Assembly (NCBI GenBank): GCA_002706085.1
Contig: PAJO01000009.1
Location: 101,330 to 143,205, forward strand
Direction of reading: 5' to 3'
Origin: Alcanivoracaceae bacterium
GTDB lineage: Bacteria; Pseudomonadota; Gammaproteobacteria; Pseudomonadales; Alcanivoracaceae
DNA length: 41,876 nucleotides
Shown here: piece by piece, positions 25,947 through 34,600 of the stretch
Position numbering within the stretch: the first letter of the stretch is position 1
Layout of the letters: each line of letters starts with the position of its first letter
Made by a program: the position numbers and the translations under genes
The notes under the pieces: model-generated
The model's input: the letters and a program-made list of their open reading frames with translations, nothing else
What the model was told of the DNA's origin: nothing
The model's database searches: none

Positions 25947-26143
25947 CCAAGGGGTGCCGAAAGAAGACAGCGCAAAATCAGACTTCTTTCGTAGGGCAGT
26001 CAAACCGGCCCTGTCGCACACTGGCGCGTATTGAATCACTGCAATGTTGCGGGTGTATTGACCGGCACCCATGTTCAAACAGTCGTTTGAGCCAATGAGG
26101 CATTGACCGGTGCGGGTAGACTGCGCCCTGAGTAGTGAATACC

Positions 26144-26160
26144 GTGGTCGCGCTGACCAC
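26144..26160. promoter_or_regulatory. perfect inverted repeat upstream of fadI (operator candidate)
   Basis: GTGGTC-GCGCT-GACCAC, 17 bp, 48 bp before the fadI start codon. Length and position suit a dimeric repressor. It does not match the PsrA/FadR motifs I know. Confidence 0.5.
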
Positions 26161-26164
26161 AGAC

Positions 26165-26180
26165 GTCATCCTGAGATGAC
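26165..26180. promoter_or_regulatory. second perfect inverted repeat upstream of fadI
   Basis: GTCATC-CTGA-GATGAC, 16 bp, starting five bases after the first palindrome. It could be a second operator or a small RNA hairpin in the 5' leader. Confidence 0.45.
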
Positions 26181-26207
26181 TGCCTGATTCTGTTAGAGGA
26201 CATTGTT

Positions 26208-27494
26208 ATGCTGGCAGGTAAAGCCGTACGCAAGGTTGCCATTATTGGCGGCAACCGTATCCCGTTTGCCCGTTCCAACTCTGCTTACATCGACACCAGC
26301 AACCAGGAAATGCTGACTGCTGCTATCGATGGCCTGGTAGACCGTTTCAAGCTGCACGGCCAGAAGATTGACGAAGTGGCGGCCGGCGCTGTAATGAAGC
26401 ACGCCCGTGACTTTAATCTGGTGCGTGAATCCGTACTGGGTTCCAAACTGGCCCCGGAAACCCCGGCGTATGACCTTCAGCAAGCCTGTGGTACCGGCCT
26501 GGAAGCAGCCATCCTGGTTGCCAACAAGATCGCACTGGGTCAGATCGATTGCGCCATCGCTGGCGGTGTGGACACCACCTCCGATGCGCCGCTGGGTGTG
26601 AACGAAGATGCCCGCAAGGTATTCATGGCCCTGAACCGTGCCAAGACCAATGGTGAGCGTGCCAAGCTGGGTCTGAAGCTGCTGAACCCGAAATCCCTGA
26701 TGCCCGACATCCCCAAGAATGGCGAGCCGCGCACTGGCTTGTCCATGGGTGAGCACCAGGCGATCACGGCGAAAGAGTGGGGCATTGCCCGTGAAGCGCA
26801 GGACGAACTGGCGTGGAAATCCCACCAGAACCTGGCCAAGTCCTATGAAGACGGCTGGCAGGATGACCTGATCACCCCGTTCAAGGGGCTGGAACGCGAC
26901 AACAACATGCGTGGCGACTCCACCCTGGAAAAGCTGGGCACCCTGAAGCCGTGCTTTGGTGGTCCGGACGGCACCATGACCCCGGCTAACTCCACCCCGC
27001 TGACTGATGGTGCCTCTGCGGTACTGCTGGCCACCGAAGAGTGGGCCAAAGAGCGTGGTCTGCCGGTACTGGCTTACCTGACTCTGGGCGAAGCTGCTGC
27101 CGTTGACTTCATCGGCAAGAAAGAAGGCCTGCTGATGGCGCCGGCTTATGGCGTGCCGAGCATGCTCGACAAGGCCGGTATCACCCTGCAGGACTTCGAT
27201 TTCTATGAAATCCACGAAGCGTTTGCGTCCCAGGTACTGACCACCCTGAAAATGTGGGAAGACGAAAACTTCTGTAAAGAGAAGCTGGGCCGCGACAAGG
27301 CGCTGGGCAGCATCGATCGCAGCAAGCTGAACGTGAAAGGCTCCTCTCTGGCAGCCGGTCACCCGTTCGCGGCTACCGGTGGCCGTATTATTGCCAACGC
27401 TGCCAAGCTGCTGAACGAGAAAGGCTCTGGTCGTGCACTGATCTCCGTGTGTGCTGCGGGTGGTCAGGGTGTGGTCGCCATCCTCGAGAAGTAA
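26208..27494 (+). CDS. fadI: FadI-type 3-ketoacyl-CoA thiolase / acetyl-CoA acyltransferase
   Basis: Thiolase of 428 residues, the last step of fatty-acid beta-oxidation (or acetoacetyl-CoA formation in reverse). Catalytic residues are present: acyl-accepting C94 in QQACGTGLEAA, H385 in GHPFAATG, and C415 in CAAGGQG. Length and the VAIIGGNRIPFARS opening fit the FadI class. GAGGAC precedes the ATG. It is monocistronic and ends at a strong terminator. Codon use is strongly biased, suggesting high expression. It is divergent from the long FabG-like reductase. Confidence 0.9.
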   Translation: MLAGKAVRKVAIIGGNRIPFARSNSAYIDTSNQEMLTAAIDGLVDRFKLHGQKIDEVAAGAVMKHARDFNLVRESVLGSKLAPETPAYDLQQACGTGLEAAILVANKIALGQIDCAIAGGVDTTSDAPLGVNEDARKVFMALNRAKTNGERAKLGLKLLNPKSLMPDIPKNGEPRTGLSMGEHQAITAKEWGIAREAQDELAWKSHQNLAKSYEDGWQDDLITPFKGLERDNNMRGDSTLEKLGTLKPCFGGPDGTMTPANSTPLTDGASAVLLATEEWAKERGLPVLAYLTLGEAAAVDFIGKKEGLLMAPAYGVPSMLDKAGITLQDFDFYEIHEAFASQVLTTLKMWEDENFCKEKLGRDKALGSIDRSKLNVKGSSLAAGHPFAATGGRIIANAAKLLNEKGSGRALISVCAAGGQGVVAILEK

Positions 27495-27545
27495 TCGCTT
27501 CGGCGTATCTGCCGAGCGCTGGGTGACGTAACGTCGCCAAGGAAA

Positions 27546-27571
27546 ACGGGCCCCTCGGGGCCCGTTTTTTT
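27546..27571 (+). terminator. intrinsic terminator of fadI
   Basis: ACGGGCCCC pairs with GGGGCCCGT across a two-base apex, followed by seven Ts. Confidence 0.93.
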
Positions 27572-27603
27572 ATGCCCGCAAAGCGCTCTTTCTCCTGCTA
27601 TGC

Positions 27604-27647
27604 CTTAAGCTGGCGGTCAGCTTGCGTTAAGGCTGGGTTCAGCTTGG
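27604..27647 (+). promoter_or_regulatory. four 11-bp direct repeats (response-regulator operator)
   Basis: Consecutive units CTTAAGCTGGC, GGTCAGCTTGC, GTTAAGGCTGG, GTTCAGCTTGG. Eleven-bp tandem half sites are the usual target of OmpR-family dimers; the TTAAG-N6 pattern recalls the BqsR box of Pseudomonas. They lie about 60-100 bp before the first PepSY gene, so the system probably controls itself. Confidence 0.75.
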
Positions 27648-27705
27648 GCGTCTACAGTCTCTCCTGTGTTCAACAGACATGTGTTCAACCCAAAGGAGAT
27701 TCGCC

Positions 27706-28014
27706 ATGAACACCACAGCTAAACTGATGATCGCCACCCTGATGGGGCTGACCGCAAGCACCGCCGTACTGGCTGATGATGTACCCCATAATCAGGTACA
27801 GTCTCTGGTGAAAGAGGGGACCATCCTGTCTCTGGACAAGCTGGATAAGGTGGCAACCGACAAGCACCCCCAAGCGAAAATTACCGATACGGACCTGGAG
27901 CACGAATATGGCCGCTACATCTACCAGGTGGAGCTGCGTGATGCACAAGGTCAGGAATGGGATCTGGATATCGATGCAACCAGCGGCGAGCTGCTCGGTG
28001 AAGAGCGCGATTAA
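27706..28014 (+). CDS. exported PepSY-domain protein 1
   Basis: 102-residue periplasmic protein: signal peptide (MNTTAKLMIATLMGLTASTAVLA) then one PepSY domain with the strand pairs YIYQVELRD and [16 protein letters not shown]. The C-terminus is acidic. AAGGAG lies before ATG 27706. Small PepSY proteins next to a two-component pair are thought to tune sensing of cations or peptides. It overlaps the next PepSY gene. Confidence 0.88.
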   Translation: MNTTAKLMIATLMGLTASTAVLADDVPHNQVQSLVKEGTILSLDKLDKVATDKHPQAKITDTDLEHEYGRYIYQVELRDAQGQEWDLDIDATSGELLGEERD

Positions 28015-28336
28015 CACAGCCGTATTTGTGCATTTTGGCAGCAGGGTGGCACTGGTCACCCTGCTGTTATTGTGTCCGCTGAGGCTGATTGCGGATGATG
28101 TCAGCCATGATGAGGCGCTCCGGCTTCGGGAGCAGGGCGAAATCATGTCGCTAAATGCCTTGCTTAAAACGCTGGATACTCACTACCCGGATTTCCGCTT
28201 GCTGGAAGTGGAGCTGGAGCGCGACGATGGCCGTCTGATCTACGAGATTGAATTGCTGACGCGTGAGCGTGTGGTACGTGAATTGGAAGTGGACGCCCGT
28301 GACGGCCGCATCCTCGATGATGAGATAGACGACTGA
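27998..28336 (+). CDS. exported PepSY-domain protein 2
   Basis: 112-residue paralogue of the preceding protein. The GTG at 27998 overlaps the end of PepSY 1 and gives a signal peptide ending near [10 protein letters not shown]; GTGs at 28028 and 28046 are alternatives. The domain has LIYEIELL and [15 protein letters not shown] and an acidic tail. Its TGA overlaps the ATG of the response regulator (TGATG). Confidence 0.8.
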   Translation: MKSAINTAVFVHFGSRVALVTLLLLCPLRLIADDVSHDEALRLREQGEIMSLNALLKTLDTHYPDFRLLEVELERDDGRLIYEIELLTRERVVRELEVDARDGRILDDEIDD

Positions 28337-29004
28337 TGCGCATCCTGCTGGTGGAAGACAGTGTCGCGCTGGCCGATCAACTGGTTCCGCTGTTGAAAGA
28401 GCATGGTTATGCCGTTGACTGGCTCGCTGACGGGCGTGATGCGGTGGTGCGGGTTCATGATGATCCTTTTGATCTGGTGGTATTGGACCTTGGGCTGCCG
28501 GGCATGGATGGCCTGCAGGTGCTGAAACAGTGGAGGCAGGAAGGGCTGTCGATTCCGGTGTTGATCCTCACTGCACGGGACAGTTGGTCCGAGCGCATTG
28601 AGGGGCTACGTCAGGGGGCGGATGATTACCTGACCAAACCCTTCCATCCGGATGAATTGTTGCTGCGTATTCAGGCCTTGCTGCGGCGGAGCCATGGCAA
28701 TGCCAATGACGAGCGGCTGAGCGCGGGAATGCTGAAACTGGATGAAAGCCGGCAGACCGTGTGGCACGGAGAAGAAGAAATCGCCCTTACTGGAGCCGAG
28801 TTCCGTATGCTCCGTTATTTCATGCACAACCCGGGGAGGCTGCTCTCGAAAGGGCAGTTGGCCTCTCACCTTTATGACAACGAAAGCGATCGGGATTCCA
28901 ATGTGCTTGAAGTGCATGTGAATCGCCTGCGCCGCAAACTCGGCAAGGCGGTGATCGAAACCCGTCGTGGCCAGGGGTATGTCTACACGGGGCAATTGCC
29001 GTGA
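28336..29004 (+). CDS. OmpR-family response regulator
   Basis: 222 residues: receiver (phospho-acceptor D51 in [10 protein letters not shown] in LTKPFHPDE) and a C-terminal winged helix (LTGAEFRML to [11 protein letters not shown] and GQGYVY). It is closest in style to QseB/PmrA/BqsR regulators. Its stop overlaps the kinase GTG start (GTGA). The likely target is the array of 11-bp repeats at 27604. Confidence 0.92.
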   Translation: MRILLVEDSVALADQLVPLLKEHGYAVDWLADGRDAVVRVHDDPFDLVVLDLGLPGMDGLQVLKQWRQEGLSIPVLILTARDSWSERIEGLRQGADDYLTKPFHPDELLLRIQALLRRSHGNANDERLSAGMLKLDESRQTVWHGEEEIALTGAEFRMLRYFMHNPGRLLSKGQLASHLYDNESDRDSNVLEVHVNRLRRKLGKAVIETRRGQGYVYTGQLP

Positions 29005-30323
29005 CCTCTTCCATGGGGCGGCGACTGGCGATCAGCCTCTTTGCCAGCCTGCTGGTGGCTGGACTGCTGATCAGTCAGGCGGCGCTGTGGTGGCTGGAAC
29101 AGGAACAACGGGGCCGGCTGGTGGAGCAACTGCGGGCCGATGCCGCTGGTGTGCTTGCTGCGTTGGAACCGGGATCGGATGGGGCTCTGACTCTACGAAA
29201 TGAACGATTGCATCCCGCTTATCGACGGCCGTATTCGGGCCGTTATTTCATTGTGGATACCCCGCAAGCCCGTTGGCGTTCCCGTTCCCTGTGGGATGCA
29301 CCATTGGCACCCCCGGTGACCCCGGGCGTCGCCAGTGGTCTGCTGGAAGGGCCGGCAGAGCAATTGCTGCTTGGCTATAAAGAGCAATATCAGGTGCGTG
29401 GGCAGCCGGTCATCGTGTCGGTTGCCCAGGATTACTCACCAGTGCGTCAGGCCTATCAGCGAGCCCGTGCGGCTATGTTAGTGTTCTGGCCGTTGATCCT
29501 GGCGTTGCTTGCGCTGGTGCAGCAATGGCTGTTGCGGCGAGGGCTGTCTCCACTGCGTCGGGCCCGTGCCGAAATCGAACAGCTTCGTCAGGGCAAGCGC
29601 TCGGCGCTGACGGGCAATGTGGTCCGGGAGCTGCAGCCCCTGGTGGCAGAAATCAATCGCCTGCAACAACACACCGAGCAACAGCTGCAACGTTCCCGCC
29701 ATGCCATGGGCGATCTGGGCCATGCCCTGAAGACGCCACTGGCAGTACTCAAGAACCGTTGCAACCAGGATCTGCTACTGAAAGATCCGGATTTGCATCA
29801 CTTGATGAATGATCAGGTATCGCAAATGGAAGGGCAGGTTCGGCGTGCGCTCAGTCGGGCCCGGGTCGCGGCCGGCGCTACGGCGGCCAACCGGTTCTGC
29901 CCGGAAGAGGATCTGCCGCTGGTGATCATGACCCTTGAGCGTGCTCATGACCGGCAATTGACCTTCGAGATGAGTGGGCTCAACGGGGAGACGTTGCCCT
30001 TTGAACGTGAAGACATGCTGGAGCTGTTCGGTAACCTGTTGGACAACGCTTTTAAATGGGCAGATTCGCGTATCGCATTGCGCTTCGAACTCGACGAGGC
30101 GCAGTGTGTTGTCGTTGTAGAGGATGACGGCCCGGGGATACCCGCAGCACGCAGGGACACCGTGTTACAGCGGGGCGAACGTCTGGACGAGCGCCAGCAG
30201 GGTTATGGGCTGGGCCTGGCCATTGCCCATGATCTGGCCGTGGCCTATCAAGGCACCCTGGCACTGGACCGCAGCGAGATGGGTGGGTTGGCGGTAAGGG
30301 TCAGTCTGCCGTTACCGTCATAA
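29001..30323 (+). CDS. sensor histidine kinase of the PepSY-linked system
   Basis: 440 residues: first membrane helix about 9-31, a roughly 120-residue periplasmic domain, second helix about 155-175, a short HAMP-like linker, the dimerisation helix with H241 ([11 protein letters not shown]), N box [14 protein letters not shown]1 DDGPGI and G2 GYGLGLAIA. The GTG start overlaps the regulator stop. The PepSY-PepSY-regulator-kinase order resembles the cation-responsive bqs (car) operon of Pseudomonas; no RExxE iron motif is seen in the sensor, so the signal is open. It is convergent with the LuxR gene, 3 bp apart. Confidence 0.9.
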   Translation: MTSSMGRRLAISLFASLLVAGLLISQAALWWLEQEQRGRLVEQLRADAAGVLAALEPGSDGALTLRNERLHPAYRRPYSGRYFIVDTPQARWRSRSLWDAPLAPPVTPGVASGLLEGPAEQLLLGYKEQYQVRGQPVIVSVAQDYSPVRQAYQRARAAMLVFWPLILALLALVQQWLLRRGLSPLRRARAEIEQLRQGKRSALTGNVVRELQPLVAEINRLQQHTEQQLQRSRHAMGDLGHALKTPLAVLKNRCNQDLLLKDPDLHHLMNDQVSQMEGQVRRALSRARVAAGATAANRFCPEEDLPLVIMTLERAHDRQLTFEMSGLNGETLPFEREDMLELFGNLLDNAFKWADSRIALRFELDEAQCVVVVEDDGPGIPAARRDTVLQRGERLDERQQGYGLGLAIAHDLAVAYQGTLALDRSEMGGLAVRVSLPLPS

Positions 30324-30326
30324 CAG

Positions 30327-31439
30327 CTATGCCAGCGCCCCGGTAGACAACAACACCCGGATCACGTCCTGCTGCTTTTTCACCCCCATTTTGGAATAGA
30401 TGCTTTTCAGTTGAGAGCGCACCGTATCCACCGACACGCCGTGCAGCTGACTGATTTGGGTGGGGGATTGCCCGTTCACTAGTGCGATGGCCACGTTGGC
30501 CTCTTTCGGGGTCATGTCATAGAGCGATTGCAGTGCACTGGCAGGCAGGTTCAGTGATGAATCCGGATCCGACAAATACAGTGCCAGGCTACCGGGTTGG
30601 GGACCCTCTTCGTGTCCCAGCGCAGCCATCATGATGTTCATGTTCAGCTCTCGGTCTGGGTGGTGAACCCCAAGTGCTTCGGTGCGGGTTTGCGTGTCTT
30701 TACGATCGGATTTCAGCAGGCGCTTGATGATTGTCTGCAGACGATGGTCTTCATCGGCGTAGTAAGCTTTGGGCATGCCATTGCTGAGTGACAAACCGCC
30801 ATGTTGAGCCATCAGGGTCTCAGCGACAGGGTTCAGGTAGGTGACTTTCCCTGAGGCGTCCACAATGACCAGACCGATCATGAAACGGGACAGCGCTTCA
30901 TGAAGCGATTGCTGGCGGGTCTTCAAGCGGTGAAATTCCCGGTGAATCCGTAATGCCCGGTTGAAATGTGGATACAGCAAGGTGAGGGTACGACAGTCCT
31001 GATCGGAAAAGGGGGTGGCATTAAAGGAGCGGTGCAGGCCGATCCCCACATGCCATTCGTCATCGTTGTAGACGTTGATGGCAGAGATAAAACCGATATC
31101 GTTGGGTTTGAGAATCAGCCGGTAATAAAAGGGATGGTCGTTACGGACCGCTTCGGCATCGGTGATTTGTGATGCCTGGCCTACCGGCATTCTACTCTGC
31201 AGTTGAAAGGTATGGTCGTATTTGGCCATGCCGAAACGGTAAGACGCCTTTACTGCGGCGGGCAGGCCATAGGCGCCAATCATACTGCGGGTCTGCGCTT
31301 GACGGTCTTCTACAAAGATGGCGCCGGATTTTGCACAAAGGATCTCACAACACAACGTCTCCACAACCTTGTCCCAGTGCCCAGGGTTGTAAGAGGCCTC
31401 GTAAATTTCCCCGACGAAGCTCAATAATGATTCAAGCAT
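30327..31439 (-). CDS. LuxR-family (C-terminal HTH) regulator
   Basis: 370 residues. The C-terminal LuxR-type HTH starts at MTPKEANVAIALVNG and continues through ISQLHGVSVDTVRSQLKSIYSKMGV. The middle carries a PAS-like segment (GLVIVDASGKVTYLNPVAETLM). The N-terminal half is of the single-domain transcription-activator type often found next to lipases or esterases. Start chosen at ATG 31439 (MLESLLSFVGEIYEA). Divergent from the exported hydrolase, which it may regulate. The 270-bp gap between holds no other feature I can support. Confidence 0.85.
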   Translation of the reverse strand: MLESLLSFVGEIYEASYNPGHWDKVVETLCCEILCAKSGAIFVEDRQAQTRSMIGAYGLPAAVKASYRFGMAKYDHTFQLQSRMPVGQASQITDAEAVRNDHPFYYRLILKPNDIGFISAINVYNDDEWHVGIGLHRSFNATPFSDQDCRTLTLLYPHFNRALRIHREFHRLKTRQQSLHEALSRFMIGLVIVDASGKVTYLNPVAETLMAQHGGLSLSNGMPKAYYADEDHRLQTIIKRLLKSDRKDTQTRTEALGVHHPDRELNMNIMMAALGHEEGPQPGSLALYLSDPDSSLNLPASALQSLYDMTPKEANVAIALVNGQSPTQISQLHGVSVDTVRSQLKSIYSKMGVKKQQDVIRVLLSTGALA

Positions 31440-31709
31440 GGTTACACCATGGCGCTGTCCTGTCCTTCCCGGTACGGCACAACGATACAATTTCAGGTCG
31501 CCAATCCCTGTTTATCCCCCAGTTGGGGGATGCTGGCGTATTGTATTGCACTATATGCTAATTATTGGGCAATTCTAACTGCATCACATTCTCAGGGTGG
31601 GGTCTTTCCGGTCAATCGGTCTGTTTTGGGGGGGGGAAGGTAGTGGTGAGGAACTTCACCGAGTCACAAGGTTCAGACCCTTTCAGGATCATGTTATTGG
31701 GGAGTTCGC

Positions 31710-32720
31710 ATGCGATACGGCAAGCAAGGGGTTGTTCTGTGGGTTGGGTTGATGATTGCCGGGTGGGTTCAGGCCGCCGCCCCGGCTCTGGACGCCCGTT
31801 TAAGCCAATATGACTACCCGTACCCCGTGCATTCTCTGGCGTTAAGCGAACAACAGCAGTCCTTGCAGATGGCCTACATGGATATCAAACCGGCCAAGGC
31901 CAACGGGCAGGCGGTATTGCTACTGCACGGCAAGAACTTCTCTGGCGCCTATTGGGACGACACCATCGCGGCCCTGTCGGCACAGGGCTATCGGGTGGTA
32001 GTGCCCGACCAGATCGGGTTCGGTAAATCGTCCAAGCCAAAGGCATTCCAGTATTCCTTCCATACCCTGGCCGACCAGACCCGTCGCTTGCTGGACGAAC
32101 TGGAGGTAGACACGGTCAATGTCGTGGGGCACTCCATGGGAGGCATGCTGGCCACCCGCTTCGCGCTGATGTTCCCGGAGCGCGCTGCTTCACTGACGCT
32201 GGTCAACCCCATTGGTCTCGAAGACTGGCAGCAAAAGCAGGTGCCCTGGCAGTCTGTTGATGCCTGGTACAAGGGGGAGCTGGGCAAGACCCCGGAAAAA
32301 GTGAAGGCGTACATGACGGCGAGCTATTTTGATGGCCAATGGAAAGCCGCCTATGACCCGTTGCTCGAATTGCAGCAGGGCTGGATTCGGGGCCCGGATT
32401 ACCCGCTGATTGCGTGGAACTCGGCACTGGCCTACGACATGATCTATAGCCAGCCGGTGGTGCATGAGTTCGGCCGACTTGCCGTTCCGACCTTGTTGAT
32501 CATCGGCACCCGCGACCGCACGGCACTGGGCCGCAACCGTGCCCCACAAGCCTTGCAAGGGGCGTTGGGCCAGTACGGGGAGTTAGGCGAGCAGGCGGCA
32601 CAACAGATACCCGATGCCACCCTGGTCGAGCTGGATGGGATCGGCCACGTGCCGCAGTTCGAAGCGTTTGAGGATTACATCAAGGCGCTGAGTGAATTCC
32701 TTGGCCATTTGAATCAATAA
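31710..32720 (+). CDS. exported alpha/beta hydrolase
   Basis: 336 residues with a signal peptide ending near QAA-APALD, so periplasmic or secreted. The fold motifs are [13 protein letters not shown], the nucleophile GHSMGG (S142), the acid in [10 protein letters not shown] and the histidine in [16 protein letters not shown] precedes the ATG. No lipobox. It is unlike the lipoprotein hydrolase at 5066 in the oxyanion region. Possible esterase or haloalkane/epoxide-type activity; the substrate cannot be read from sequence. Control by the adjacent LuxR gene is a guess from position. Confidence 0.85.
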   Translation: MRYGKQGVVLWVGLMIAGWVQAAAPALDARLSQYDYPYPVHSLALSEQQQSLQMAYMDIKPAKANGQAVLLLHGKNFSGAYWDDTIAALSAQGYRVVVPDQIGFGKSSKPKAFQYSFHTLADQTRRLLDELEVDTVNVVGHSMGGMLATRFALMFPERAASLTLVNPIGLEDWQQKQVPWQSVDAWYKGELGKTPEKVKAYMTASYFDGQWKAAYDPLLELQQGWIRGPDYPLIAWNSALAYDMIYSQPVVHEFGRLAVPTLLIIGTRDRTALGRNRAPQALQGALGQYGELGEQAAQQIPDATLVELDGIGHVPQFEAFEDYIKALSEFLGHLNQ

Positions 32721-32774
32721 GGCGGTGCGGCAACCCGTCTCGCCCGCGGGGAGCTTTCGGGTACAATGCGCGCC

Positions 32775-33680
32775 ATGAATCATAAAACCATCGAACAGAC
32801 CGTGGGCAATACGCCCCTGGTTCGCCTGCAGCGGATGCCGGGCGAGACCTCCAATACCCTGTTGGTGAAGCTGGAAGGGAATAACCCGGCGGGCTCCGTG
32901 AAGGATCGCCCGGCCCTGAACATGATCCTCAAGGCGGAAGAGCGCGGTGAGATCAAACCCGGGGATACCCTGATCGAAGCCACCAGCGGCAATACCGGCA
33001 TTGCCCTGGCTATGGCGGCGGCCATGCGGGGCTACCGCATGAAACTGATCATGCCCGCCAACCAGAGCCAGGAGCGCCGTGATGCCATGGCAGCCTACGG
33101 CGCCGAGCTGATTTCAGTGAGTCAGGAAGAGGGCATGGAAGGCGCCCGGGATCTGGCCCAGGCCATGCAGGCCCGCGGCGAAGGCCGGGTGCTGGATCAA
33201 TTCGCCAACCCGGACAATCCGCTGGCCCACTATGTGAGCACCGGCCCGGAAATCTGGCGCGATACCGACGGCAAGATCACCCACTTCGTCAGCTCCATGG
33301 GCACCACCGGTACCATCATGGGGTGCAGCATGTATTTGAAAGAGCAGAACCCGGCGATCCAGATTGTTGGCCTGCAGCCCACCGAGGGCTCAGCCATTCC
33401 CGGCATTCGCCGTTGGCCCAAAGAGTACCTGCCGTCCATCTACGATGACCGGCGGGTAGATCAGGTCATGGATATGGATCAGGCGCTGGCGGAGCAGACC
33501 ATGCGCCGTCTGGCCAGGGAAGAGGGCATCAGCTGTGGGGTGTCGTCCGGCGGTGCGGTGGCCGGTGCCCTGCGCCTGAGCGAGCAACTGGAAAACGCAG
33601 TGATTGTGGCGATCATTTGTGATCGCGGCGACCGTTACCTTTCCACCGGGGTCTTTCAGGACAAGGGAGTGCAGGGATGA
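32775..33680 (+). CDS. cysM: cysteine synthase B
   Basis: PLP enzyme of 301 residues making cysteine from O-acetylserine and sulfide or thiosulfate. The PLP lysine is K43 in NPAGSVKDRPA; TSGNTG binds phosphate, and the family opening EQTVGNTPLVRLQRM is intact. The start ATG 32775 is preferred to 32766 by family length. There is no Shine-Dalgarno upstream. A TACAAT -10 at 32762-32767 would place the transcript start at about the A of this ATG. It overlaps the exonuclease gene by ATGA. Confidence 0.92.
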   Translation: MNHKTIEQTVGNTPLVRLQRMPGETSNTLLVKLEGNNPAGSVKDRPALNMILKAEERGEIKPGDTLIEATSGNTGIALAMAAAMRGYRMKLIMPANQSQERRDAMAAYGAELISVSQEEGMEGARDLAQAMQARGEGRVLDQFANPDNPLAHYVSTGPEIWRDTDGKITHFVSSMGTTGTIMGCSMYLKEQNPAIQIVGLQPTEGSAIPGIRRWPKEYLPSIYDDRRVDQVMDMDQALAEQTMRRLAREEGISCGVSSGGAVAGALRLSEQLENAVIVAIICDRGDRYLSTGVFQDKGVQG

Positions 33681-34456
33681 ACGTACTGGTCTTTGATATC
33701 GAAACCATTCCGGATCTGGACGGTGGCCGCAAGATCTACGATCTGGATGGCCTCAACGACAAGGACACCGCCAGCGCCTTGTTCAACCTGCGCCGCCAGG
33801 AAAACGGCACCGAATTCCTGCGCCTGCACCTGCACCGCATTGTGGCCATTTCGGTCGTGCTGCGCTCGACCCAGGGCATCAAGGTCTGGTCATTGGGCGA
33901 CGAGGACAGCACCGAGAAAGAGCTGATCGAGCGTTTCTACGATGGCATCGAGCGCTTCACGCCTAACCTGGTGAGCTGGAATGGCGGGGGGTTTGACCTG
34001 CCGGTGCTGCATTACCGTGCCCTCAAGCATGGCGTGCAAGCCCGCCGTTACTGGGATACCGGTAACGAGGATTCCAGCTTCAAGTGGAACAACTACCTGA
34101 GCCGTTACCACCAGCGTCATCTGGACCTGATGGATGTGCTGGCCATGTACAATGGCCGCGCCAATGCACCGCTGGACCAGATCGCCACTCTGCTGGGTTT
34201 TCCCGGCAAGATGGGCATGAGTGGCGCCAAGGTGTTTGATGCCTTCCAGGACGGTGACATCAAGGGCATTCGCGATTACTGCGAAACCGATGTACTCAAC
34301 ACCTGGCTGGTGTACCTGCGTTTCCAGCTGATGCGCGGGGATCTGGACCCCACCGGCTACGAGCAGGAACTGAGCCTGCTGCAGGACTACCTGAAAGAGG
34401 AAGGGCAGCCGCACTTCCTGTCTTTCCTGGAAGCCTGGACATCAGTTGACAGTTGA
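33677..34456 (+). CDS. DEDDy 3'-5' exonuclease related to PolB exonuclease domain
   Basis: 259-residue stand-alone exonuclease domain. ExoI motif DIET (D7, E9), ExoII around SWNGGGFDLPVL, and ExoIII YCETD are present, giving the two-metal site. It is the YprB/PolB-exo-like family, found widely but with little experimental work. The start overlaps the cysM stop (ATGA), so they are coupled. The last codons and TGA lie in heptamer repeats, which suggests that the original C-terminus was altered by the repeat element. Confidence 0.85.
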   Translation: MNVLVFDIETIPDLDGGRKIYDLDGLNDKDTASALFNLRRQENGTEFLRLHLHRIVAISVVLRSTQGIKVWSLGDEDSTEKELIERFYDGIERFTPNLVSWNGGGFDLPVLHYRALKHGVQARRYWDTGNEDSSFKWNNYLSRYHQRHLDLMDVLAMYNGRANAPLDQIATLLGFPGKMGMSGAKVFDAFQDGDIKGIRDYCETDVLNTWLVYLRFQLMRGDLDPTGYEQELSLLQDYLKEEGQPHFLSFLEAWTSVDS

Positions 34457-34589
34457 CTGCGTCGCGGGCAAAGCGGGGCGAATCTGGAAGGCTTCTGGCC
34501 GCGTCCAGACTTTCCCGCGGCCACTGCGGATCTGTCACTGAAGTCTCTATCGCGTAACTGTCAACTGTCCACTCTCAACTGTTAACTGT
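34443..34589. repeat. inverted heptamer-array element B
   Basis: The left array (34443-34456) has two CAGTTGA units. The right array (34554-34589) has five inverted units of the TAACTGT/CAACTGT type. Between is a GC-rich 97-bp centre. The left array contains the exonuclease stop codon. The right array ends 11 bp before the rlmD ATG, and no Shine-Dalgarno lies between. Confidence 0.8.
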
Positions 34590-34600
34590 GATTTATAACC

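Noticed and set aside
26193-27362. 389-codon minus-strand open frame opposite fadI
   Set aside because: Shadow of a strongly codon-biased gene; thiolase catalytic residues are all on plus.
31627-31636. Run of about nine Gs upstream of the exported hydrolase as a phase-variable tract
   Set aside because: It lies about 75 bp from the start codon outside any recognisable promoter core, and one sequence cannot show length variation.
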